DNA of 64,000 nucleotides, taken from HXMU1420-13 sp965249965. GTDB lineage: Bacteria; Bacteroidota; Rhodothermia; Balneolales; Balneolaceae. Positions 15,775 through 25,206 of the stretch are shown here, in pieces; positions within the stretch are counted from its first letter, which is position 1, and each line of letters opens with the position of its first letter. The stretch covers positions 3,348,001-3,412,000 of the forward strand of contig OZ252262.1 of assembly GCA_965249965.1 (NCBI GenBank). Reading direction: 5' to 3'. The translations under genes were made by a program, and so were the position numbers. The notes beneath the pieces were generated by a model that saw only the letters and a program-made list of their open reading frames with translations, was not told the DNA's origin and searched no databases.

Positions 15775-18512
15775 TTCACTGGGATTTCGAATTCAACTTC
15801 GCACTGGATTTTTTGCGACTCACCATTGACAAGAATAGGTTCGAAAGATACCAATGCATCAATGGCTTCCACATAAACTGAAATTAACTCTTCGTTTTGC
15901 GTATCTGAAGCTAATTTAAATTCGTCTATAACCCCACGTTGATTAATGAAAAACAAAAATGTGATGGGTTCGTCTTGAACATCATCTGTAAGCACAATAC
16001 TAGAAGATACAATGTCTTTACCTCCCCTAATCTGTACAGCCTGATTAATATCTAGACAAGAAATATATTCGGAATTATCAGCACTATTTTCATCGCTGAT
16101 TACTGATTCTTCTGTGATATCTGATTTTTCGAGTTCATCCACAGACACTTCAAATTCTACTTTAAGCGTGCGCACTTGAGAGGCTAAATTCGATGAATTA
16201 AAAGTAGTGCTGAACAAATCAATTTTTGAGCGTGCTGAATCCCACATTGCTCCGTAGTATGGAAAATTGGCCTTGAAGTCTGGTGTGGTTAATAGAGAAT
16301 CAGAAATTTGTATATAAAGCAGAGAATCTGACGGCGTCTTAATTATGCTGGTATCATTAAAAGCAGCTGAAATTGAATCTTTTTCTTGTTGAAAAGCATC
16401 CTGAGTATTGGTCCATAGAGTTTTACTCTCCACCCAGGTTGTATAATTATTGACGAATATTGAATCCTCTTTTCCAAGGCGGATATATATTTTTATGGCA
16501 TCAAAAAGTGCTCTGTCACTAAAGGATTCATCTTGATAGCTGATGGCTAGCTCTGTGAGTTTTTCAGCTTTGGAAGAATCAGGAATTTGCTCATCCAGAG
16601 TATCAAGATAAATATCGCGAGGATTGACTTCAGAATACGTTGCTCCTGCCGGCAGTTCGATATCAAATTTTGAGGTTAATCGTTGTGCAAATTCTGTATC
16701 CGGATGATCATAAATTAATTGTTGTGCATACAATCGCGACTGTTGAGTGTCCCCTAGAATGTCATACAATTCAGATAATGAGTATAAAGTAACTGGCACG
16801 ACATCACCATTTGGGCGTTCTTCGATTACCCGTTTAAAATAATAGCCGGCACTATCGGGTTGATCAAGTTGGAGAAAAAATAAATTCCCTAATTCATAAT
16901 TAAGCGTAGAAATTAACTCCAGAACAGAATCCTGATCTGCAGGTGTAAATGGAATTCTACTTAGATCGATAGATAGATCAACCGTTGAACTAGTTGCAGC
17001 ATTTAGCCCACCAGTATTTGAAACTTGTGTGCTATCATCAATTAATGAATTAACGATCAAGGCATTTATTCGCCAATTATCAACCAATGGCCGGGCTCCC
17101 CACACAGCTTTAAACTGTTCAGAAGCTTCAGCAATTAAAAGTGGATTACGAACATTAAGAAATCCATTTTCACTGGATGTCTGCTGCTCTTGACTGTTAT
17201 CATTCCCTCCTACATTTACCATGGTATTGCGGCGTTCTTCTTGTTCTTCTCGCAACCGTTCCAATTCAGCTAATTTTTGGGCTTCAATTTCTTTCAGAAC
17301 AGAATCGAAGGCTTCATCCGATAATGTACCAAGCCACAATAAACTATCCTGTTCGTATATTTGATAGGTGATATCAGCATAGCTTCCAAATGAATTAGCT
17401 AAATTTCTCGCATCGTATTCTTCCGGTAATTCTTCTAATGGTATGTTTAGGCGAGCAGAAGAATCGTAATATGCAGCAGCGAGCGTATAATTATCAAATT
17501 CATATCTATTCAGCTCAGCTAAACCGTTGTAGGTAAGTGCACGAACCTTATTACTTGGTTTATTTACCTGATCCCGAAGGATGGATATAAATATTTTATT
17601 AGCCACTTCAAAATCACCCTTCAGCTGTTCAGATTTACCCAATTCATAATTTAATTCGGAAACGAATTCCGTGTTTTTATCATCCCGAACCATGTCTTTA
17701 AATACAGAAATTGCCTCATCTATATCGCCAAGATCTCTAGCTACTTCTGCTTTTTTCTTCTTTGCAGCAAATTGCAGATCATAATTGCTGTAATATCTTC
17801 CAACTCGATCATATGCATTAAATGCTGATTCAGGATCATTTAAAATTTCGTTTAACTGTCCGATTAAAAAATATCCACGTTCATTATTTGCCCGACCCGG
17901 AATCTTACCTATGCTCTGATTTAGCAGATCTAGTGCATTTACCCAGTTCTCTGTAGCTATGTAATGCTCTGCGAGAACCGTTTTAACCTGCCACTCTAGC
18001 TTCGACTTCCACTCACCCTCATTAATTGAAAGTTGCTCATTTAAATACTGTATTCCTTCGTTGAAAGCTTGCAGTTCAAGAAGTACCCGACCTTTCCAGT
18101 ATATGGATCGCTGCTGCAATTCAACATTATCTGCATTAACGTACAGTTCATCGAACTTCTGAATTGCATTGAAGTATTCATTCTTGAAGTAATAGGATTT
18201 ACCAATTATCTCTAGGGCATTATCTACCCACTTTGTGTCTTCATACTTACGAAGAACGCTAGCTCCTTTTTCGATTGCATTATCGAAATCAGGTCCACCG
18301 GCTCCTCTTGGCGTTTCATACACTCTGATTGGCTGAAGTGTGTTATACGTTCTAGCTTGATCAAGACTTTTTTCCAGCCCACGATTAAAGCTCTTTTTTG
18401 CGTTGTAATACGTATTGTAGTAGGCGTTAAAGTCTTTAAAATTTGACTTGAACGACGATCCGCATCCCGCCAAAAAAAGAGAAACAAGAACTAAATAGCC
18501 AATCTTACGCAT
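15771..18512 (-). CDS. Large TPR lipoprotein with a TonB-C-like end (SprE/PorW-like)
   Basis: A 913-residue lipoprotein: signal peptide and lipobox end at Cys17 (LAGC). About 600 residues of TPR-type helical repeats follow, for example around DTKWVDNALEIIGKSYYFKNE and TQQSRLYAQQLIYDHPDTEF. A low-complexity insert (residues about 415-450) contains a charged coiled-coil stretch rich in Glu, Arg and Gln. The last 70 residues (FFINQRGVIDEFKLAS, then FEPILVNG) read like a TonB C-terminal domain. The N-terminus (FNAYYNTYYNAKKSFNRG) resembles SprE/PorW of the type IX secretion system; this link is inference. It lies between pyk and pyrD. Confidence 0.8.
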   Translation of the reverse strand: MRKIGYLVLVSLFLAGCGSSFKSNFKDFNAYYNTYYNAKKSFNRGLEKSLDQARTYNTLQPIRVYETPRGAGGPDFDNAIEKGASVLRKYEDTKWVDNALEIIGKSYYFKNEYFNAIQKFDELYVNADNVELQQRSIYWKGRVLLELQAFNEGIQYLNEQLSINEGEWKSKLEWQVKTVLAEHYIATENWVNALDLLNQSIGKIPGRANNERGYFLIGQLNEILNDPESAFNAYDRVGRYYSNYDLQFAAKKKKAEVARDLGDIDEAISVFKDMVRDDKNTEFVSELNYELGKSEQLKGDFEVANKIFISILRDQVNKPSNKVRALTYNGLAELNRYEFDNYTLAAAYYDSSARLNIPLEELPEEYDARNLANSFGSYADITYQIYEQDSLLWLGTLSDEAFDSVLKEIEAQKLAELERLREEQEERRNTMVNVGGNDNSQEQQTSSENGFLNVRNPLLIAEASEQFKAVWGARPLVDNWRINALIVNSLIDDSTQVSNTGGLNAATSSTVDLSIDLSRIPFTPADQDSVLELISTLNYELGNLFFLQLDQPDSAGYYFKRVIEERPNGDVVPVTLYSLSELYDILGDTQQSRLYAQQLIYDHPDTEFAQRLTSKFDIELPAGATYSEVNPRDIYLDTLDEQIPDSSKAEKLTELAISYQDESFSDRALFDAIKIYIRLGKEDSIFVNNYTTWVESKTLWTNTQDAFQQEKDSISAAFNDTSIIKTPSDSLLYIQISDSLLTTPDFKANFPYYGAMWDSARSKIDLFSTTFNSSNLASQVRTLKVEFEVSVDELEKSDITEESVISDENSADNSEYISCLDINQAVQIRGGKDIVSSSIVLTDDVQDEPITFLFFINQRGVIDEFKLASDTQNEELISVYVEAIDALVSFEPILVNGESQKIQCEVEFEIPVN

Positions 18513-18539
18513 GAAAATGAGTTTTACTTCAAACGCAGT

Positions 18540-19973
18540 TTAATCTTCAATCGTACTTATGGTAATCATATTTGTTCGGCCGCGCTTTGCTGTTGGAATA
18601 CCCGTAGCGATCACAACCCGGTCCCCTTTTTTAACCTGACCATTATCTTTTAGGTAATCTTTCATAAGCTCAACACTCTTATCCGTATCAAAAAGTTGAT
18701 CGAGCCGTACCGAGCGTACACCCCATACCAGGTTTAGTTGGCGTCTGATCTTTTGGGATTCAGTAAATGCAAATATCGGAATTCTCGGACGAAATTTAGC
18801 CACTCTGCGAGCTGTACTTCCGCTATGTGTAATGGTACTGATTACCTTTGCTCCTACATTATCAGCCATGAATATGCACGATTGTGAGATGGACTCAATA
18901 ATCTGTTTATCCTGCATTTCTGGATTTTTATACTTTAAGCTGTTGTAGAGCTGTGGGCTTCTCTCTTCGACTTTACGACAAATCCGGTCCATCACATTTA
19001 CAGCTTCCATAGGGTATTTACCAGCAGCTGTTTCGCCAGAAAGCATAACTGCATCGGTTCCATCTAGTACAGCATTTGCAACGTCTGAACTTTCAGCTCG
19101 TGTTGGACGAGGATTATTAATCATCGAGTCCAACATTTGAGTAGCGGTAATAACCGGCTTCCCTACTTTACGGCATTTTTCTATAATGGTTTTTTGAATA
19201 ACCGGAACCTCTTCGGTAGCAATTTCTATTCCTAAATCACCTCTGGCTACCATAATTCCATCTGTTGCTTCAATAATCTCATCAATATTATCGATAGCTT
19301 CAGGTTTTTCAATTTTTGCAATAACATTGGCTTCACTGCCTAGCTTAGCAAGTCGTGCTTTCAAATCATACACTTCATCAGCAGTACGAACAAAGGAAAG
19401 CGCAACAAAATCAGCTTTTTGTTCAACTGCGAATTCTAAATCTTCAAGATCTTTTTCTGTTAAAGCGGGAATCGAAATTTTAACATTAGGTAGATTTACC
19501 CCTTTGCGCGATTTTAATAGACCGCCGACGACAACTTGCGCTTCTAAATTTCGACCATTTTTACCAATTATCTTAAATTCAAGTAAGCCATCATCTAATA
19601 ATATGACATTCCCAATTTCTGCTTCATCAACTAATTTCTCGTAGTCGATTGGGACCATTGAGCTTGTTCCTTCTACATTTTCTCCGGTAATGGTGATGAT
19701 GCTCCCGTCTTCAAGAACCTGGCCACCATCTTTCATTTGACCAACTCTGATTTTAGGTCCCTGTAAATCCATCAAAACAGGTATACTATAATCATATTCT
19801 CTGGCAGCCTTACGGATATAGCTGATGCTTCGTGCATGAATTTCATGGGTACCATGAGAGCAGTTAATTCGGGCGACATTCATTCCATGAAGTAGCAGGT
19901 TTACAATTGAATCAAAATCATTGGTGCTGGGACCGATTGTACACACAATTTTTGTTCGACGAACAGGAGTCAT
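18540..19973 (-). CDS. pyk: Pyruvate kinase
   Basis: Transfers phosphate from phosphoenolpyruvate to ADP. The 477-residue product has RRTKIVCTIGPS and VARINCSHG at the N-terminus. The active-site segments are VLMDLQGPKIRVG, VIAKIEKPEAI (catalytic Lys and metal ligand) and GIMVARGDLGIE. The signature TATQMLDSMI is followed by PTRAESSDVANAVLDGTDA. The C-terminal allosteric domain is complete, without the extra PEP-utiliser domain seen in some bacteria. It starts divergently from the first GWxTD gene and precedes the large TPR lipoprotein gene, 27 bases downstream. Confidence 0.97.
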   Translation of the reverse strand: MTPVRRTKIVCTIGPSTNDFDSIVNLLLHGMNVARINCSHGTHEIHARSISYIRKAAREYDYSIPVLMDLQGPKIRVGQMKDGGQVLEDGSIITITGENVEGTSSMVPIDYEKLVDEAEIGNVILLDDGLLEFKIIGKNGRNLEAQVVVGGLLKSRKGVNLPNVKISIPALTEKDLEDLEFAVEQKADFVALSFVRTADEVYDLKARLAKLGSEANVIAKIEKPEAIDNIDEIIEATDGIMVARGDLGIEIATEEVPVIQKTIIEKCRKVGKPVITATQMLDSMINNPRPTRAESSDVANAVLDGTDAVMLSGETAAGKYPMEAVNVMDRICRKVEERSPQLYNSLKYKNPEMQDKQIIESISQSCIFMADNVGAKVISTITHSGSTARRVAKFRPRIPIFAFTESQKIRRQLNLVWGVRSVRLDQLFDTDKSVELMKDYLKDNGQVKKGDRVVIATGIPTAKRGRTNMITISTIED

Positions 19974-20110
19974 AAAAATACTTTTGAATTAACTTGTGAG
20001 TGAAAGAATTAAATGTTTATATACTAAATATAGTTCAATAAAGGTTTCTTGTGTTAGCTCATTGTTAACTTTAAGAAAGCCAACTTTTAACACTGTACCT
20101 CTATTCATCT

Positions 20111-21565
20111 ATGGTTGATACTTCAACAGGAAGCACAATACATAAAGCTTTTAAATGTACGGTTTTTATATTATTCAGCCTATTTTTCGTTCAGTGTTCT
20201 AACAGTTACGTTGACGGGATAGACCGTTCAGGAGTTTATCAATATAAACCAGGTTTCCCAGAAGTAACTGCATCTACCGCTGGGTTGATTGATCAAAATA
20301 CCGATAGCACGAAAATTAGCGTATCTGTAGAGGTAGTTTATCGAAGCCTAATTTTTAAGAAAACCGACAGTTTATTCGAAGCTAATATGCTTCTGGAAAT
20401 TCAAATTGTCGATCAACTAAATCCTGCGGAAATTCAAAACTCTTTTCAGTTCCCAATTACGGCTACCCTAGAATCTCAGATTCAAATAAATAATGGGAGT
20501 ACTTTTGTATTTAACCGTTTTTTTGATGCAGATCCCGGAGATTATCTGATCAATGTTGGAGTAACAGACTTAAGTACAGATAAGCAAACCATACGTACTT
20601 CATCAGCTTACATTCCGGATCCGGATGATGAAATATCACACATTACAAATATTCGTGTTTTTTCTAAATCAGTTACTGATACACTGGGATTTCAACCTGC
20701 CACAACTTATGATTTATCAGAATCATCAGACTCACTGCGCTTTACATTTCAATTGACCAATAATCAAACAAATGCCCCATTAACTCTAAATTCTCGACTT
20801 TTACGCTTTCGCTCGGATACCACTGCAGCCCGATCCTTAAGTTGGCCAAACTACACGCCATCAAGCTTGCCTTATGTTGGTATTTCCTATTCAAAATATG
20901 AGGAGGTTGGGACTTCAACAAGGATCATAAATCAACCCGGGAATGTTTCAATTGAATTTTTCTTCCCAAATCTGGAACGTGGTAATTACAGATTTGAAGT
21001 ATTTGCCGATGAAAACAACAACGAAGAAGAACAACTTTACAGAGCCAGAGAATTTAGCATCAAAAGCAAAAATTATCCAACTCTTCGAACACCTAAGGAA
21101 CTTGCTGCGCCCTTAGTGTATTTGATGGAAAAAGACGATCATGAAGAGCTCATGTCAATTAATGATCCCATTGAACTAAAAAGAGCTATTGATAGGTTCT
21201 GGCTAAACAACATAAAAAATGAACGAATTGCACAAAATGTGATTCAACTTTATTATGAACGAGTGGAAGAGGCTAATAAGCAGTTTTCGAATTTTAAAGA
21301 AGGTTGGAAAACAGATTTCGGAATGATGTATATATTATTTGGTCCGCCAAGATATATTTCAACGTCCATTAATGATGTGATGTGGTCTTATTCGACAAAT
21401 TTGTACGACCCGGAAACCAATTTCCTGTTTCGAAATCCAAAAGTGAAAAGTAAATTTTATCCTTTTGAAAATTACTTATTGCAACGAAATCAGCAATATT
21501 TCAGCATTCAATATCAACAAATACAAAATTGGCTGTCCGGTAATATTTTACGAGATAACTTATGA
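20111..21565 (+). CDS. GWxTD domain-containing lipoprotein (first copy)
   Basis: A 484-residue predicted lipoprotein with a signal peptide ending at about Cys33 (LFFVQC). The C-terminal GWxTD domain is clear: FKEGWKTDFGMMYILFGPP, then a tyrosine-rich segment and a WLSGNILRDNL tail. The domain is known mostly from Bacteroidota and related phyla; its function is not established. Residues 50-330 are beta-rich. The second copy lies 72 bases downstream on the same strand with the same plan, so the pair is a tandem duplication. Both likely act at the cell envelope. Confidence 0.87.
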   Translation: MVDTSTGSTIHKAFKCTVFILFSLFFVQCSNSYVDGIDRSGVYQYKPGFPEVTASTAGLIDQNTDSTKISVSVEVVYRSLIFKKTDSLFEANMLLEIQIVDQLNPAEIQNSFQFPITATLESQIQINNGSTFVFNRFFDADPGDYLINVGVTDLSTDKQTIRTSSAYIPDPDDEISHITNIRVFSKSVTDTLGFQPATTYDLSESSDSLRFTFQLTNNQTNAPLTLNSRLLRFRSDTTAARSLSWPNYTPSSLPYVGISYSKYEEVGTSTRIINQPGNVSIEFFFPNLERGNYRFEVFADENNNEEEQLYRAREFSIKSKNYPTLRTPKELAAPLVYLMEKDDHEELMSINDPIELKRAIDRFWLNNIKNERIAQNVIQLYYERVEEANKQFSNFKEGWKTDFGMMYILFGPPRYISTSINDVMWSYSTNLYDPETNFLFRNPKVKSKFYPFENYLLQRNQQYFSIQYQQIQNWLSGNILRDNL

Positions 21566-21637
21566 ACCCAAATTCAGATTTGAGAAAATAATCTGCACAA
21601 CTTCTTGTTATAGTAATACTATTCAATAAATTCTTCG

Positions 21638-23047
21638 ATGCACAAAAACCTTCATTACACGATTCTTCTTCTGGTAATCCTCTCAATAGCCTGTAGTTCA
21701 TCTAATTTAAATGTTGAACGAGGAACTAGTTATACATTTCGTGTGGGCCATCCGGAAATTCGGTTATCCGCAATTGGTGTAATTAGTGATGATGATACTC
21801 CTTTAATCAGCACATCTACAGAATTGATTTTTAATTCCTTGGTGTATAAAAATGTGAATAACGAGCGTGTTGCAGAAGTTCTATATGAGATAAAAGTAAT
21901 AAACACAGAGACTAGCGCACTTCAAACATTTACTGATACTTTCGAGATAGTGTATACCAATGATGCTCGTGCAATGGGATTGGATAGCTACCATTTAGAG
22001 CGAATGTTTCAGGTTGAGCCGGGTGAATATGAAGTTCTGGTTACCGTTACATATCAAAATTCGTTGAAAGATGTAACACTCGGTACTAAAACATTTATCC
22101 CAAACCCGTATAAGCCTGAAATAAATTTAACAAGTATCTTACTGCTCGCAAAAGACAACGAAGCACAAAATGATCGATTTTTTCCGATTTCTACTTATGA
22201 TGTGCCGGGAAAAATGGACAGCCTTCGATTCGAGTTTCAAGCCACGAATAATGATGATCAGGACCCGATCCAAATTAATGCCAAGCTGTTACAATTTGCC
22301 ACAGATACCCTTCATGCCAGAAGGATGAGCCACAATAATTACACACCTAATACAATTCAGTATTTAGGGGTGGATTTTAGAGAAGAAACTGTGGTTGCTT
22401 CTTCCACACGACGACTTAGTCAACCGGGTAGCGTTTACATCGAATTTACCTATCCAATTCTTGAAAGAGGAAATTACCGGTTTCTTATAGAAACGGAAGA
22501 TGAAAACGGGGAGGTTCTGCAACAAGCCCGGGATTTTAGTATCAAGTCTGATAATTACCCGGCATTAACCAGCGTAAGAGAATTAGCCGCACCGCTAGTT
22601 TATTTAATGAGTGATAAAGAATATAAAGCGTTGCAAACCAAACAGACCGAAGAGGAGATAAAAAGAGAAGTAGATCGGTTTTGGCTTGAAAATGTAGGAA
22701 ACCCAAATATTGCAAAAGAAGTAATTCAGAAATATTACGACCGTGTTGAACAGGCGAATAAACTATTCTCAAGTTATAAAGAAGGATGGAAAACCGATCA
22801 AGGGATGATTTATATATTATTTGGTAATCCCTGGTATGTGGAAGAAAATCTGCGAACTATGAGTTGGGGATATTCTTATAACCCAAGTGATTTTTATACC
22901 AATTTCTTTTTCTATAAAGCTAAACAGCAAAGTAAATACTATCCTTTTGATAACTTTCTATTAAATAGAACTGGTGAATATTTTAATCTTGAGTATCGCC
23001 AAAGGCAACTCTGGCTGAGTGGGCAAATCTTAACAGATAACCTCTAA
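21638..23047 (+). CDS. GWxTD domain-containing lipoprotein (second copy)
   Basis: A 469-residue paralogue of the preceding gene. The lipobox ends at about Cys19 (LSIAC). Shared blocks with the first copy include ELAAPLVYLM, the GNYRF strand with SIKS(K/D)NYP, YKEGWKTDQGMIYILFGNP and the tail WLSGQILTDNL. The paralogues differ most in the first 200 residues, consistent with functional divergence. The gene converges with the small lipoprotein gene, leaving 6 bases between the two stop codons. Confidence 0.87.
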   Translation: MHKNLHYTILLLVILSIACSSSNLNVERGTSYTFRVGHPEIRLSAIGVISDDDTPLISTSTELIFNSLVYKNVNNERVAEVLYEIKVINTETSALQTFTDTFEIVYTNDARAMGLDSYHLERMFQVEPGEYEVLVTVTYQNSLKDVTLGTKTFIPNPYKPEINLTSILLLAKDNEAQNDRFFPISTYDVPGKMDSLRFEFQATNNDDQDPIQINAKLLQFATDTLHARRMSHNNYTPNTIQYLGVDFREETVVASSTRRLSQPGSVYIEFTYPILERGNYRFLIETEDENGEVLQQARDFSIKSDNYPALTSVRELAAPLVYLMSDKEYKALQTKQTEEEIKREVDRFWLENVGNPNIAKEVIQKYYDRVEQANKLFSSYKEGWKTDQGMIYILFGNPWYVEENLRTMSWGYSYNPSDFYTNFFFYKAKQQSKYYPFDNFLLNRTGEYFNLEYRQRQLWLSGQILTDNL

Positions 23048-23053
23048 AGAAGT

Positions 23054-24088
23054 TTATTTCTTCACCGCTGTAAATTTTACTTCAGTCGGTACTCCTTCAC
23101 AATCGGAGTGTATGTTATCAAGCATTATAAATTCAAAACTTGAATCATCAGTCGCTTGAAAGCCAGATTTGTTTTTATCTGTAATTGCTTCGAATATAAG
23201 ACCTAAATTACTACAACCAACGGCTGGATCTATTGAGCCAGGAACTGTTACCCAAGTACTTGCATATACGGCGTCACCATAGTTTTCTCTGAAAAAGAGT
23301 AATTGTAGATCAAAATTAAAACACCCAAACATTGGCAGGTAGCAAACATCATATGCAATCCTACCAGACGATGGATTTGACGGATCAACATCAAACCGTA
23401 CAATAAAGGTGCTATCCTCATTTGTGTTACCCCTACCAAATAAAATTGTGCTCCCAAATATATCAGACCCAGGATTTAGCTGGGTGATTTCATATTCCCC
23501 TATGAATGTTTTTAATGGAATGCTACCAACAAAAGGCACTATGGCATAATAGGGTGAATTATAAATAAAATAGTCCTGAATTAAATAACTGGCATCCTTA
23601 TCTGTAAATACAGAGCCATCATTAAGAACAATTTCCCAGCGAATTCGCATCGAACCATAAAATTCTAACGAATCAATTGATATTTCTAAATTATTAAGTA
23701 TATCGGTTAGATAAATACTAAAAGTAGCTCTTGGTAATCCACTTTCCATTACGGAAAATGAATCTCTTGAATACGACGCTACTGGTATATCAGATTCTTC
23801 TATATCTACTGATCTGATACTCTTATAGGCCACATAAAAATCAACACGGTCAACATTTGCCCCATTATTAACATCCTGTAACTCGCCTACAAATTCATAT
23901 TTAGCCTGAGAGACATTACTCATATCAAAAACCGCAGAATTAACTTTTAATACACGTAAGTATGCTCCTGTATTTTCTAGCGTGTCTGATAATGGAATTG
24001 GTAATTCTGGATCAGTTAAAGAATTACATTGCAGCAGGGTGCCGCAGATGAAAATCGCACTCAGTATAGAAATCCATGTATTTTCCAT
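23054..24088 (-). CDS. SusCD-linked lipoprotein (paralogue B)
   Basis: A 344-residue predicted lipoprotein; the ATG at 24088 gives a signal peptide with lipobox Cys at about residue 21 (LLQC). It is a paralogue of the next gene: both start with DPELPIPL followed by NTGA(Y/F)LRVL, and share DVCYLP, FGCF, a VGC and a late Cys near the end (four conserved cysteines). I do not recognise a named family. A terminator separates it from its paralogue, so it may have its own promoter. An upstream TTG start would include the terminator and is rejected. Position suggests a surface accessory of the SusC/SusD pair. Confidence 0.78.
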   Translation of the reverse strand: MENTWISILSAIFICGTLLQCNSLTDPELPIPLSDTLENTGAYLRVLKVNSAVFDMSNVSQAKYEFVGELQDVNNGANVDRVDFYVAYKSIRSVDIEESDIPVASYSRDSFSVMESGLPRATFSIYLTDILNNLEISIDSLEFYGSMRIRWEIVLNDGSVFTDKDASYLIQDYFIYNSPYYAIVPFVGSIPLKTFIGEYEITQLNPGSDIFGSTILFGRGNTNEDSTFIVRFDVDPSNPSSGRIAYDVCYLPMFGCFNFDLQLLFFRENYGDAVYASTWVTVPGSIDPAVGCSNLGLIFEAITDKNKSGFQATDDSSFEFIMLDNIHSDCEGVPTEVKFTAVKK

Positions 24089-24122
24089 GCTGTAATGTGC
24101 AGATTTTCTAAAATAATTACAT

Positions 24123-24155
24123 AAAAAAAGCCTGTGTATTACTACACAGGCTTTT
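24123..24155 (-). terminator. Rho-independent terminator of the SusC/SusD operon
   Basis: A 12-bp perfect stem (AAAAGCCTGTGT/ACACAGGCTTTT) with a six-base loop is followed by T-rich sequence on the minus strand. It lies 20 bases past the stop of the preceding lipoprotein gene. Confidence 0.93.
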
Positions 24156-24175
24156 AAATATCGAGTATAACTCAA

Positions 24176-25189
24176 TTATTGCTTAACACCACCAAAATTA
24201 ACTTCTGTTGGGCTTCCACCGCAATCTGCATTACGATTATCAACAATTGTGAAATCAAATGTAGAATCATCATTCACATCAAAGTTAGACTTGGTTTCAT
24301 CCTGAACGGCTCCGAAAATAAGACCAATACCGCAACCTACACTTGGATCTACGTTACCTGGGAAAGATACCCAGTTATCAGCAGCTGTGAATGCGTTGAA
24401 GTCTTGCTTTCTGAAGAAAGTGAATGGGATGTCTGAATTGAAACAGCCAAAAGCTGGTAAATAACAAACATCACGTGCAATACGTCCATTTAGAGTATTA
24501 GATGGGTCAACTTCAAGAGTAATCGGATCTGGTCCGAATACTGTGTCTTGCCCAAACAACTGTGAACCTGGAGTATTTTGAGTTAATTGGTAGTCGCCAA
24601 CAAATATTGTTGTTGGGATACCTTGTACTACTGATGCTCTTGCAAAGTATGGCGAGACATAAAATCCACCGGTTACTGCAGGGCTAGCATCTGTATTCGT
24701 GTACTCTTTACCGTCTTTCATGACTAAAACCCAACGGATTTCAAAATTATCACCCAAATTTAGGTTAGCTAATGGTAAGCTTAGGTATGATAAAATGTCA
24801 TTTAGAGCGATAGTAAATGAAGTACTAGGTAATCCACTTGCTTCTCTGGTTGTAAAACTTCCAGAGTTAACAGTAGTGATTGGGCTCGCTGGTTCTGCGA
24901 TAGTAGTTGCTCTGTCAGCTGAAACATAGCTTACATAGAATTCAACTCTTTCAACATCACCGCCATTATTTACATCCTGAAGTTCACCTGTGAATGAATA
25001 TGATGCAGTTGCTAAATCAGCTACATCAAATCCAGAAGATTCAACAGAAAGAACTCTTAGGAATGCTCCTGTATTAGCCAGAGTCTCATCCAATGGAATT
25101 GGAAGCTCAGGATCTCCAACAAGAGCGTCACACGAGATCGCTGTTGTTACAATCAACAACGATGCAATTAAATAATTAAACTTTCTCAT
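24176..25189 (-). CDS. SusCD-linked lipoprotein (paralogue A)
   Basis: A 337-residue lipoprotein with signal peptide and lipobox Cys20 (AISC). It has the same four-cysteine plan as paralogue B: DVCYLPAFGCF, VGCGIG and NADCGG. The N-terminal DPELPIPLDETLANTGAFLR block is shared. No catalytic motif is visible, and the fold looks all-beta. It is the third gene of the minus-strand run SusC, SusD, lipoprotein, followed by a strong terminator. In polysaccharide loci this place is held by SusE/SusF-like surface binding proteins, so a cargo-binding role is a reasonable guess. Confidence 0.8.
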   Translation of the reverse strand: MRKFNYLIASLLIVTTAISCDALVGDPELPIPLDETLANTGAFLRVLSVESSGFDVADLATASYSFTGELQDVNNGGDVERVEFYVSYVSADRATTIAEPASPITTVNSGSFTTREASGLPSTSFTIALNDILSYLSLPLANLNLGDNFEIRWVLVMKDGKEYTNTDASPAVTGGFYVSPYFARASVVQGIPTTIFVGDYQLTQNTPGSQLFGQDTVFGPDPITLEVDPSNTLNGRIARDVCYLPAFGCFNSDIPFTFFRKQDFNAFTAADNWVSFPGNVDPSVGCGIGLIFGAVQDETKSNFDVNDDSTFDFTIVDNRNADCGGSPTEVNFGGVKQ

Positions 25190-25206
25190 TTCTTTTATCC
25201 TGATTA

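Noticed and set aside
24088..24175. Upstream extension of the lipoprotein B gene to about 24175
   Set aside because: It would translate through the terminator of the preceding gene and would destroy the signal peptide position.
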